Source: Panonychus citri
Taxonomy: Eukaryota > Arthropoda > Arachnida > Trombidiformes > Tetranychidae
Direction of reading: 5' to 3'
Length of the DNA stretch: 64,000 nucleotides
Assembly (NCBI RefSeq): GCF_014898815.1
Contig: NW_026515517.1
Span: 169,501 to 233,500, forward strand
Shown: piece after piece, positions 52,455 to 63,571 of the stretch
Position numbering within the stretch: the stretch's first letter is position 1
How the letters are laid out: each line of letters starts with the position of its first letter
Notes under the pieces: model-generated
What the model saw: only the letters and a program-made list of their open reading frames with translations
Told to the model about the DNA's origin: nothing
Database searches by the model: none
Position numbers and translations under genes: made by a program

Positions 52455-53894
52455 ATGGCTGTCAGTATAGTAAGTAGTACTCAAAACAGCAACGTACCTG
52501 TACAATCAGCAACAACAACAACAACAACTACAACAACACCATTACCATCAGCAATAGCAACAGCTCCGATTGCGATAGCATCAACATCCAACACCACCCA
52601 CAGAAATAGACATCAGATGCTTCCATTCCATCAGAAGGAAGACAAGCAAATACAATTGTGCAAAAAGCAACAGAGAAAGCTACAAGCACTTGACAATCAA
52701 CAACAAAACCTGGTCGATAATGAAAACCAGAATAAGGAAGTTAACCTTCTTCTTCTTCAAACCAAAAAAGCAACAAACAACAAAAAACGAACACTGAAAA
52801 ACAAGTCAGACGATGATATTGATGATGCTATCGCTATTGGCGCTGTTGCTATTTCTGATACTTATACTGATGATGTTGATGCTGCTGCTGCTGCTGTTGA
52901 TGCTGTTGATGCTGCTGCTGCTGCTGCTGTTGATGATGATAATGATGATGATGATGATGGTGGTGGTGGTTGTACTGATAAACACAACCATTTTCAAATG
53001 CACAGAAATCTGCCACGATATCGAAAATATGGAGCATCTACCAGTACAGATGATCAACGGGCAGCGACTGTTGCAACATATTCCGAGTATATGGAAGAAT
53101 TGGATGTATTATTTACAGAGTTTGCTGAAATTTACCCAGCATATGCTGCTGATATAAAAGAAGCATTGAAACACCTGTGTTTAGCAACACATCCTGATAA
53201 TCTAGTTTGGATTGAAAATGCAGAGTATTATAATGATGATGACCTCAATGGTAATTGTGTTGAAATGCACGGTAACACTAACGCCAGATCAACAACGAAA
53301 CCAAAAATTCAATCACATAATCGAGTCTGGAATCCAAGTTTTGTTGATCCATACGAAGCAGAACACAACTATTACAAAGGACTTTTTGAACTGACTAGTG
53401 GAATTATTGCATACGGTTTAGATAAGGCTATTGAAAAAATTGTCCAAGTAAACCAGGAATTGGAGTCACTTCGACGTAACAAGGAACAATTCCTCAAATG
53501 TTACAATATGTTAACCTTTAAACCGGTAAAAATGTTATCCAATTATGAGACTTTATTTGACAAAGCTTGGACCAGTTACAGTGATGAGCATGCGGAGTTA
53601 ACAGAGCAAATTTGTGCGGCCAAAAAGATTTGGAATTGTCGCCAAGTTGCGATCAGGAAACTTGAATTCTCTCGTTGTCCGGTATGCTTGCTTCACTACA
53701 TGTGTACCGACCTATTACAATCAAATTGTTCACATGAGATATGTTGGCCATGTGCTCGTGCAGCAAAACAATTTGATACACTGTGTGTCACTTGTTCACA
53801 ACCGTTAACGGGTTACTACAAAATGCTTATAGATGAAACCAATGGTAGTAAACGTTACATTGCTGTAACCAGACAACAAAAAACAACCATCTAA
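52455..53894 (+). CDS. C-terminal RING-finger protein (RING paralogue 4)
   Basis: This 479-aa protein starts at an ATG. The N-terminal 170 residues are Thr/Gln/Ala/Asp low complexity encoded by ACA, GAT and GCT repeats. A helical module (YMEELDVLFTEFAEIYPAY, then CLATHPDNLVW) parallels the RING protein at 3,481 (TYPQYKKEM, then CSHPNSVIW). The RING at residues 408-447 has C-x2-C-x13-C-x1-H-x2-C-x2-C-x10-C-x2-C. The tail (GYYKMLIDETNGS, then VTRQQKT) is nearly that of 3,481. These two are therefore the closest pair although they lie 49 kb apart and on opposite strands. Probably an E3 ubiquitin ligase. This is the last virus-like gene before the satellite. Confidence 0.85.
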   Translation: MAVSIVSSTQNSNVPVQSATTTTTTTTTPLPSAIATAPIAIASTSNTTHRNRHQMLPFHQKEDKQIQLCKKQQRKLQALDNQQQNLVDNENQNKEVNLLLLQTKKATNNKKRTLKNKSDDDIDDAIAIGAVAISDTYTDDVDAAAAAVDAVDAAAAAAVDDDNDDDDDGGGGCTDKHNHFQMHRNLPRYRKYGASTSTDDQRAATVATYSEYMEELDVLFTEFAEIYPAYAADIKEALKHLCLATHPDNLVWIENAEYYNDDDLNGNCVEMHGNTNARSTTKPKIQSHNRVWNPSFVDPYEAEHNYYKGLFELTSGIIAYGLDKAIEKIVQVNQELESLRRNKEQFLKCYNMLTFKPVKMLSNYETLFDKAWTSYSDEHAELTEQICAAKKIWNCRQVAIRKLEFSRCPVCLLHYMCTDLLQSNCSHEICWPCARAAKQFDTLCVTCSQPLTGYYKMLIDETNGSKRYIAVTRQQKTTI

Positions 53895-55280
53895 TGACCA
53901 TGTACCAGCCACCTAAAATAATACAATAAATTGTCCAATATATATAACAATATTCAAAATCTGTTGCAATTGACTGAACACACAAATGTCATATGGTATA
54001 TATTTGTATTTCTACAATTAATGAAGATGCTAACCAGTGATAAAGTGGAGGTACCAATGCACCCGTACATCGTGTATGTACCCCCACCATAAGGTACGGA
54101 TCTTTGTTTTTTTTGATGTACTCACATGAACATGATATGATCATCATTGTTCATACTATGTACCTATTATAAAAAAAAATAAATAGGATAAAAAATACAA
54201 TAAAATAAATAAAGTATTGCATGTAAACCTATAAATCAATCGTTTGTGTTTATTAAATTCAGGGAACTTTCACAGCTTCAGTCAATGACTGGCACCATTT
54301 TGTTTGCAGTTTGCAGGATAAAAATTGCATTTCTACACTATCCATAAAGTTATCTATTGTTCTTCCTTTAGACCTGATGATGTGGTGGTGGCAAATAGAA
54401 TGTAGACACGTAACAATATCAACAAAATATCTTATGATGTTATGACAGTTGTCAAACTTACAAGTTAACAAACAATTGTGAACAAAAAAGACGTGTGAAC
54501 ATGTGAGTGGCAAGAGGACAAAGAGTAAAAGAGACCTCTTAATAGAAAAGGAAAAAATTACGTTACTGCTATGAAACTGTAGTAACAGTAATAGTTCTAT
54601 AACAGTGATAATAGTACAGCTGTCAGAATCTAGTAAGAGAACCAGAATTAACGGTTAAATAATAATGAAACCTCATAGATGAAAAACCTCAAAGAGGATC
54701 CTTCTACTTCTACTATGGTAGTGGTACTCCCATATGGTATTTTCATAATGTATACTTTCTGTTTTGAATCATGATTGATTAGTCTAGCAATTAACCTAAC
54801 CTCAATAAAGCAAGCCTGTCATGTGTTAAACCTTATGATTATCATTGTCGTGCATAAAATTGTACCAAATAACATACAGAGTGAAGAGAGAAAGAGAGAG
54901 AGTTCTACTTTGAGTTTAAGGTTTTGGTTTCTGGTCTTTCTACATTGAAACATGTGCTGCTATCTCAACTCATCATGATGATATATGCAATGAGATGAAA
55001 GTCACACATGCAAATTATTTGCATGTTTACATGTGCTGAAAAATAAAATACCAATCACAGACCGATGAAAGTCATCACATATCTAATAGTAATCAAGAAT
55101 ATATATCATAATCACAATCAATCCATCTTGAAAAATATATCCTGCCAACACATACGTACAGTTTGTACTATAAAATGATTTGCAGTTTACATATCCATGA
55201 ACCAGATCTCACCTGATTTCCTATTTGTTGATAATTGTGTAAATTATTGTGTATAAACCGGAAAAAAATCGTTACATATA
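53895..55280. other. transition region, mostly noncoding
   Basis: The region holds an AATAAA near 53,925 for the RING gene, a GTACAT/ATGTAC hairpin near 54,066, one possible minus-strand exon (next entry) and plain AT-rich DNA up to the satellite. Confidence 0.5.
54259..54560 (-). CDS. possible 3' exon encoding a Cys-rich secreted-like peptide
   Basis: A minus-strand frame is open from about 54,650 to the stop at 54,259, without any ATG upstream of a late internal Met. Part of it reads KRSLLLFVLLPLTCSH, like a signal peptide. About 80 residues with eight Cys and several His follow. Upstream on the same strand a tract TTTTTTCCTTTTCTATTAAG resembles a splice acceptor, which would place the exon start near 54,558. 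If real, an ATG exon lies further right. It may equally be a chance frame. Confidence 0.3.
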
Positions 55281-58200
55281 TGCACAACAACATGCAACCA
55301 TTAAAAGACTAGAAATATGCACAGATCTTTTCATATGTACAGATGATTACATATTTGTAACAAATTTAATTTGAAAAGAAACTCAAAAATATGCACAGAA
55401 GATTGCTTATTCGCAAATAATTGCATACATGCAGGAACATGCAAAGATGCTTGCATAATTATGCATGATTGCATACATTAGGAACCTTAAATTTGCACAG
55501 ATGATTGAATATTTGCAGTCAATTAGATTGAAAAAGAGAGGTTCAACATTCACAGATGATTTCATACATTCATAAATTCATACAGGAACCTTAAATATGC
55601 ACAAGTCATTGCATATTAGCAGATGATTGCATATTTGCAGCCAATTTAATTGCAAAAGAGAGGTTAAACATGCACAGATGATTACATATTTACAGATGAT
55701 TGCATACATTCAGGAACTTTAAATATGCACATATGATTGAATATTTGCAGTCAATCAGATTGAAAAAGAAAGTCAATAATATGCACATATGATTACATAT
55801 TTACAGATGATTGCATAAATTTAGCCACCTTAAATTTGCACATATGATTGAATATTTGCAGTCAATCAGATTGAGAGAGTCAATAATATGCACATATGAT
55901 TACATATTTACAGATGATTGCATATAGTCAGGAACTTTAAATATGCACAAGTCATTGCAAATAATCAGATGATTGCCTATATTTAGGAACCTCAAATATG
56001 CACAAGTCATTGTATATTAGCAGATGATTGCATATTTGCAGCCAATTTAATTAAAAAAGAGAGGTAAAACATGCACAGATGATTACATATTTACAGATGA
56101 TTGCATATTTGCAGCCAATTTAATTGCAAAAGAGAGGTTGTACATACACAGATGATTTCATATTTACCGATGATTGCATACATTTAGCCACCTTAAATTT
56201 GCACATATGATTTAATATTTGCAGTCAATCAGATTGAGAGAGTCAATAATATGCACATATGATTACATATTCACAGATGATTTCATACATTTAGGAACCT
56301 TAAATATGTACAAGTCATTGCAAATTATCAGATGATTGCATATATTTAGGAACCTTGAATATGCAAATCTTTGCATATTAGCAGATGATTGCATGTTTGC
56401 AGCCAATTTAATGTAAAAAGAGAGGTAAAACATGCACAGATGATTTCATATTCACAGATGATTTCATACATTTAGGAACCTTAAATATGTACAAGTCATT
56501 GCAAATTATCAGATGATTGCATATATTTAGGAACCTTGAATATGCACAAGTCTTTGCATATTAGCAGATGATTGCATGTTTGCAGCCAATTTAATGTAAA
56601 AAGAGAGGTAAAACATGCACAGATGATGCCATATTCACAGATGATTTCATACATTTAGGAATCTTAAATATGCACAAGTCATTGCAAATTATCAGATGAT
56701 TGCATATATTTAGGAACCTTAAATATGCACAAGACATTGCATATTTGCAGCAAATTGCATACAAAAAGAGAGTCAAAAATATGCACAGATGATTGCATAT
56801 TTCCAGTCAATTGCATACAAAAAGAAAGTCAAAAATATGCACAGATGATTGCATATTTGCAGCAAATTGCATACAAAAAGAGAGTCAAAAATATGCACAG
56901 ATGATTGCATATTTGCAACAAATTGCATACAGAGAGAGGATCAAAAATATGCACAGATGATTGCATATTTCAAGTCAATTTAATTAAAAAAAGGAAGTCA
57001 AAATATGCACAGATGATTGCATATTTGCAACAACAGCATACAGAAGAGAGTCAAAATATGCACAGATGATTGCATATTCAAGTCAATTTAATTAGAAAAG
57101 TCAAAAATATGCACAGATGATTGCATATTTGCAGCAAATTACATACAGAGAGTCAAAATATGCAGATGATTGCATATTTCAGTCAATTAATTAAAGGAAG
57201 TCAAAATATGCACAGATGATTGCATATTTGCAACAAATGCATACAGAAGAGAGTCAAAAATATGCAGATGATTGCATATTTCAAGTCAATTAATTAAAAA
57301 AGAAGTCATGCACAGATGATTGCATATTTGCAACAAATTGCATACAGAGAGAGGATCAAAAATATGCACAGATGATTGCATATTTGCAACAAATTGCATA
57401 CAGAAAGAGAGTCAAAAATATGCACAGATGATTGCATATTTCAAGTCAATTTAATTAGAAAAGGAAGTCAAAAATATGCACAGATGATTGCATATTTGCA
57501 GCAAATTGCATACAGAGAGTCAAAAATATGCACAGATGATTGCATATTTGCAACAAATTGCATACAGAGAGAGGATCAAAAATATGCACAGATGATTGCA
57601 TATTTCAAGTCAATTAGATTAAAGAAGTCAAAATATACAGATGATTGCATATTGCAACAAATTAATACAGAAGAGTCAAAATATGCAGATGATTGCATAT
57701 TTGCAGTCAATTCAATTAAAAAGAGTCAAAATATGCACAGATGATTGCATATTTCAAGTCAATTAATTAAAAAGGAAGTCAAAATATACAGATGATTGCA
57801 TATTTGCAACAAATTACATACAGAGAGTCAAAATATGCAGATGATTGCATATTTGCAACAAATTAATACAGAAGAAGTCAAAATATACAGATGATTGCAT
57901 ATTTCAAGTCAATTTAATTAGAAAAGGAAGTCAAAATATGCACAGATGATTGCATATTTGCAACAAACACATACAGAGTCAAAATATGCACAGATGATTG
58001 CATATTTCCAGTCAATTAATTAAAAAGAGTCAAAATATGCAGATGATTGCATATTTCAAGTCAATTAATTAAAGAGTCAAAATATACACAGATGATTGCA
58101 TATTTAACAAATTGCATACAGAGTCAAAAATATGCAGATGATTGCATATTTCAAGTCAATTTAATTAAAAGGAAGTCAAAATATGCAGATGATTGCATAT

Positions 58201-60640
58201 TTCAAGTCAATTAATTAAAAAAGGCAAAAATATGCAGATGATTGCATAATTGCAACAAATTGCATACAGAAAGAGTCAAAATATGCACAGATGATTGCAT
58301 ATTTCAAGTCAATTTAATTAAAAAAAGGAAGTCAAAAATATGCACAGATGATTGCATATTTGCAACAAATTGCATACAGAAAGAGAGTCAAAAATATGCA
58401 CAGATGATTGCATATTTCCAGTCAATTTAATTAAAAAAAGGAAGTCAAAATATGCACAGATGATTGCATATTTGCAACAAATTGCATACAGAGAGTCAAA
58501 AATATGCACAGATGATTGCATATTTCAAGTCAATTTAATTAAAAAAAGGAAGTCAAAAATATGCAGATGATTGCATATTTCAAGTCAATTTAATTAAAAA
58601 GGAAGACAAAAATATGCACAGATGATTGCATATTTGCAACAAATTGCATACAGAAAGAGTCAAAAATATGCACAGATGATTGCATATTCCAGTCAATTTA
58701 ATTAAAGGAAGTCAAAAATGCACAGATGATTGCATATTTGCAACAAATTGCATACAGAGAGTCAAAAATATGCACAGATGATTGCATATTTCAAGTCAAT
58801 TAGATTAAAAAAAGGAAGTCAAAATATGCACAGATGATTGCATATTTGCAACAAATTGCATACAGAGAGTCAAAAATATGCAGATGATTGCATATTTCAA
58901 GTCAATTAATTAAAAGAAGTCAAAATATGCACAAATGATTGCATATTTGCAACAAATCATAAGAGTCAAAATATGCACAGATGATTGCATATTTCAAGTC
59001 AATTTAATTAAAAAAAGGAAGTCAAAATATGCACAGATGATTGCATATTTGCAACAAATTGCATACAGAGAGAGGATCAAAAATATGCACAGATGATTGC
59101 ATATTTGCAACAAATTGCATACAGAGAGTCAAAAATATGCACAGATGATTGCATATTTCAAGTCAATTTAATTAAAAAAAGGAAGTCAAAATATGCACAG
59201 ATGATTGCATATTTCAAGTCAATTTAATTAAAAAAAGGAAGTCAAAAATATGCACAGATGATTGCATATTTGCAGCAAATTGCATACAGAAAGAGAGTCA
59301 AAAATATGCACAGATGATTGCATATTTCAAGTCAATTTAATTAAAAAAAGGAAGTCAAAAATATGCACAGATGATTGCATATTTGCAGCAAATTGCATAC
59401 AGAGAGAGGATCAAAAATATGCACAGATGATTGCATATTTGCAGCAAATTGCATACAGAAAGAGAGTAAAAAATATGCACAGATGATTGCATATTTGCAA
59501 CAAATTGCATACAGAAAGAGAGTCAAAAATATGCACAGATGATTGCATATTTCAAGTCAATTTAATTAAAAAGTCAAAATATGCAGAGATGATTGCATAT
59601 TTGTGACAATTTTAATCAAAAGTCAAAACATGCAAAAATCATTGCATATTTGCAGTAAATTGCATACAGAAAGAGTCAAAATATGCAGATGATTGTATTT
59701 GTGAACACTTTAATCAAGGAAGTCAAAAATATGCAGATGATTGCATATTTGCAACAAATTACATACAGAAGAGAGTCAAAATATGCAGATGATTGCATAT
59801 TTCAAGTCAATTAATTAAAAAGGAAGTCAAAATATGCACAGATGATTGCATATTTGCAACAAATTGCATACAGAGAGAGGATCAAAATATGCAGATGATT
59901 GCATATTTGCAACAAATGCATACAGAAGTCAAAATATGCACAGATGATTGCATATTTCAAGTCAATTAATTAAAAAAAGAAGTCAAAATATGCAGATGAT
60001 TGCATATTTCAAGTCAATTCAATTAAAAAGAAGTCAAAATATACAGATGATTGCATATTTGCGCAAATGCATACAGAAGAGAGTCAAAATATGCACAGAT
60101 GATTGCATATTTCAAGTCAATTAATTAAAAAGGAAGTCAAAATATGCAGATGATTGCATATTTGCAGCCATTGCATACAGAGTCAAAAATATGCAGATGA
60201 TTGCATATTTGCAGCAAACATACAGAAAGAGAGTCAAAATATGCAGATGATTGCATATTGCAGCCAATACATACAGAAGAGAGTCAAAAATATGCACAGA
60301 TGATTGCATATTTCAAGTCAATTTAATTAAAAAAAGGAAGTCAAAAATATGCACAGAAGATTGCATATTTGTAGACAATTTTAATCAAAAAAGGAAGTCA
60401 AAAACATGCAAAAATCATTGCATATTTGCAGTAAATTGCATACAGAAAGAGAGTCAAAAATATGCACAGATGATTGCATATTTGTAGACACTTTTAATCA
60501 AAAAAGGAAGTCAAAAATATGCACAACTGATTGCATATTTGCAGTCAATTTAATTACAAAAAGGAAGTCAAAAATATGCAAAAATCATTGCATATTTGTA
60601 AAGTCATCTTCGATATATACAATTTGCAATATGCACTGAA
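55280..60640. repeat. ATGCA-hairpin satellite array (about 90 units)
   Basis: A unit of about 57 bp repeats across 5.3 kb. Each carries the inverted repeat AAATATGCA and TGCATATTT around the 8-nt centre CAGATGAT. Two spacer types alternate irregularly: a TTGCAACAAATTGCATACAG type and a TTCAAGTCAATTTAATTAA type. Units at 55.3-56.7 kb are diverged and longer, with TTTAGGAACCTTAAATATGC spacers. Those from 56.7 kb on are nearly identical apart from many small deletions. Frames across it are translations of the repeat. Confidence 0.9.
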
Positions 60641-60990
60641 AAATCGATCAGAAAATGTCCGATTTTATTTCGATTTTCATCTATAGATACAATATGCATT
60701 TTCGATATTTTGCATATTTGACACATCGATGTGGTTATAATTCCATCTCTTTCCTCAAAAAAAATAATAAATCAGACTATCGAAGTATTAAATATGCAAT
60801 CATCGATGCATATCGATCGACTGCATATTGCGAAACTTTGACCTTCGATTTTTCCGCCCCCCTTTGAGATTGGGCACCCAATAAAAAAATTTTCCCCCTT
60901 TATTTTCCGTCTATTTTTCAAAAAATCGATTTTTGACCTGATATGATTCACTCAGGAATTCCCTTGTCAGTGGAAGTCTCGGAATTTCAA
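60641..60990. other. edge of satellite and junction to GC-richer DNA
   Basis: Degenerate ATGCA motifs persist to about 60,830, mixed with ATCGAT motifs. A run of C and T homopolymers (60,856-60,900) then leads into the unrelated DNA that carries the next ORF. Confidence 0.5.
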
Positions 60991-61959
60991 TTAGCGGGCT
61001 CGGTATCTCCGGAGGTCGACAGGTCCACTAGTTGATGGTTCATTGGCATTGATAAGTTCATGATACTCACTGAGGTATTGATTAACCCATGACATTGGGC
61101 CAAAAAGGTTATCAGCACGACCAGTTGTGGGTTCAATTTCCTCAAACACTTCTAAACAAAGCTTGAGCATCGAGAAGACTTCACTTTCTTGGTAAATGAA
61201 ATTGGCACCACCATTTGAACTGGTCTGAAGTCTTTGTAATAGACTTATGGTATTGAGGATAAGATTTTTCAATTTACATGAGTAGTCAATTAACTTAAGC
61301 CGGTGATGAGGTGTGAAGTAGTGTTCGGCCACCTCATGTATACGAGCGTTTTTAGGTGGTTCGGTTGCTATTTCAATAGTTGTAGTTGTTGTCGGTTGGA
61401 TTGTTTCTTGTTGGGCTGTTGCTTGTTGGGTTGTTGGAGGGTTCGATGGTTGGGATGTTATTTGAGGTAAGAGAGAGTCAAGTTTAGGAAGCAAGTGGGC
61501 AAAAATTTGTTCACCAATCCTATTACAGATCCTCGACTCATCCTCTGAGCTCAGTGCATGAGTCAAGCCAAGACTTGCCAAGAAGTCGCTAGTGATTGAA
61601 TCATCAAGGATGAGATCGTCCAAAGCGGATTGTTCGATTGGAGTGTTGGTGCCGTGGGTTGCTTCATTGGAAGAGTCGCTTGTTGGGGTGTTTGGTTCCT
61701 CATGTATTGAGGGTTGTTGTTTAAATGTCTCAATTTGCTCTTTGTATTTACATTTTAACCCGAGGTTTGGAGACATTAGAAGTGATGTTTTTAGATTGTT
61801 CATTTGTTGAAGTAATATGTTGATGTTGGTAAAGTCCAATTTTTGGAGGTTGGATTTTGGCACAATATTTGGATGAGAGAGAGGAGAATACGGGACAAGT
61901 GCGAGGCATGGTGAGTCGCTTGGTGTAGATTCAAGGTTGGATTGTTCATAGGGAGCCAT
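60991..61959 (-). CDS. hypothetical protein, possibly retroelement ORF1 or host gene
   Basis: This 322-aa protein starts at an ATG. It is Pro/Thr/Ser-rich in the middle (TTQQATAQQETIQPTTTTT) with two helical regions (LLQQMNNLKTSLLMSP and HHRLKLIDYSCKLKNLILNTISLLQRL). It lacks the zinc knuckles of typical gag-like proteins. Codon composition is more GC-rich than the virus-like genes and has no GAT/CAA runs, so it belongs to the right-hand DNA. It is downstream of the retrotransposon fragment on the same strand. It may be ORF1 of a neighbouring element copy or a host gene. I do not recognise it. Confidence 0.5.
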   Translation of the reverse strand: MAPYEQSNLESTPSDSPCLALVPYSPLSHPNIVPKSNLQKLDFTNINILLQQMNNLKTSLLMSPNLGLKCKYKEQIETFKQQPSIHEEPNTPTSDSSNEATHGTNTPIEQSALDDLILDDSITSDFLASLGLTHALSSEDESRICNRIGEQIFAHLLPKLDSLLPQITSQPSNPPTTQQATAQQETIQPTTTTTIEIATEPPKNARIHEVAEHYFTPHHRLKLIDYSCKLKNLILNTISLLQRLQTSSNGGANFIYQESEVFSMLKLCLEVFEEIEPTTGRADNLFGPMSWVNQYLSEYHELINANEPSTSGPVDLRRYRAR

Positions 61960-62428
61960 TTTGTGTTAAAAAGAGATTTGGTATAAAATGGGAATTGGTG
62001 GGTTCGATTGTTTGTTGGTAGGAGGCGGATTTTGTAAGAGTTCGTTGTATTTACACTTCAATATTTAGAAAACTTTGAAATTAAAACACTTGTTAAACTT
62101 TGTAAATGGCAATAAAAGTAACTAAGATGAAAAAGATAAACTCTGTTGTTATCACAGGCGAGGCGAAGCTGCAACTGATTTGACCAGCTGATGTTCTGGT
62201 TTCGCGCATGACCTATGGACGCTTGCATGTTTGACTTGTTCGACTGGTGAATTGTTAGGCAGTCGATTGGTGGGAAGTTCGACAGTTTGGTTGATTACGC
62301 AGCGTCGACTATTTGAGTTCTTTTACATTAATTGGAGATAAAGATCTCAGTTGAATATGAGACAAAAGAGAATATCTTTCTTATGACATACCCTAGGGTC
62401 GATTGGTTGATGGTTGTCGCTGATTGAT
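61960..62428. other. spacer between the hypothetical ORF and the retrotransposon 3' end
   Basis: 469 bp with no ORF. It may include the 3' untranslated part of the non-LTR element or the leader of the ORF at 60,991. No poly(A) or tandem tail is obvious. Confidence 0.4.
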
Positions 62429-62880
62429 TTAGGGTCTTTCTTGCTGTGGTTGTGTGGTGATTGATTCATCTGTTGATGCCTTCTTTCTTATTATTCTGAT
62501 GACTTCTTTACAGAATTTGTTTATTGCCTCGGTGTTATTTAGCTGATGTCCGATGAATTTGGAAGGTTTTACATCTCTCACATCAGTTTGTATCCGAAAG
62601 TGCGTCCTGGCTTGGTCGACTAGTGGACAGTCGTCCAAGTAGTGGGTTGCATTGGCCGTTGGTTCGCCACACAAACATGCTTCATCTTCTTTCAGACCGA
62701 AACGTTTCAGGTATGAGGGAAAGGGACCATGGCCGGATATGAGTTGGAATGTTTGCTTAGCGAGGTTGAGCTTGTATGGATCCTTGTTCCAGTTTCCTAG
62801 AACTGGGATTATTGATTTTGATTCGTTTAGAGCCAAACGCTTATTTGTGTTTGTTTTGGCCAGTGCTTTAAGCTGATGCT
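62429..62880 (-). pseudogene. ORF2 C-terminal tail with CxC...H...C motif
   Basis: After the second frame break the frame continues to the stop at 62,429. It includes CLCG followed by HYLDDCP, a Cys/His motif typical of the region after RNase H in LINE ORF2 proteins. The start shown is approximate because the exact shift site is not visible. Confidence 0.7.
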
Positions 62881-63571
62881 TAACAAAACAACGGGAACAT
62901 CTACATAGTTTATCTTGGTCTTGGCCCTAATGCCTGCCTTGGCCAATTGGTCAGCCTTTTCATTACCGATTGTACCAACGTGTGCCTTGGTCCAGGAGAT
63001 GTTTATTCTAATGCCTTTGTTTATCGTGGTGATGATTTGTTCCCTTATCTGTTCAATCAGTGGGTGTTGAATGAGTCGGGACCTGAGACATGTGAATATA
63101 CTCTGGGAGTCGGTGAATATGTGCACAGATTCACCCGCTTTACATATTCGACTGTTGATGAGCTCAAGTGTTCGAATGATCGCCAGACATTCAGCCTGGA
63201 AAATGCTGGCATAACTGAATAGTGGTAAGCTAGCCTGGTGCTTTATTTTTCCTGAATTGTCGTATATCACCAGTCCAAAGCCGACTCCATCCGTTGTTTT
63301 ACTTCCATCGGTGTAGGCAATGAATGTAGTTTCAGTCGGAGCGTCTGGTGGATGGATTTTGGTAATTGGAATAACATTCTCTGCGCGAGAGGAGAGGCTG
63401 AGAGAAGATTTGTTTTCGAGAGGTCGATCTCTGGGGAGGTCAAGTAGTGAGAGGTTGCCATTTAGACAGGTCGACAGGTTGACATGATACTCGATAAGGT
63501 GTTCGAATGGTGGAATATCCGCTATTTTGCAGAGTGATGTGTATGGGGTGGTGCGATATGCGCCAGTGATT
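62827..63571 (-). pseudogene. ORF2 ribonuclease H domain
   Basis: The catalytic acids of RNase H are all present. They are the Asp of YTDGSK (about 63,310), the Glu of FQAECLAI (about 63,190), the Asp of FTDSQS (about 63,100) and the Asp of GNEKADQLA (about 62,953). The domain itself is unbroken, and only its two borders are frameshifted. It would degrade RNA in RNA-DNA hybrids during retrotransposition. Confidence 0.8.

Noticed and set aside
57376..60639. Many ORFs with repeated Cys-containing peptides
   Set aside because: They are frames through the 57-bp satellite on both strands. Apparent Cys motifs come from the TGCATA/TATGCA repeat.
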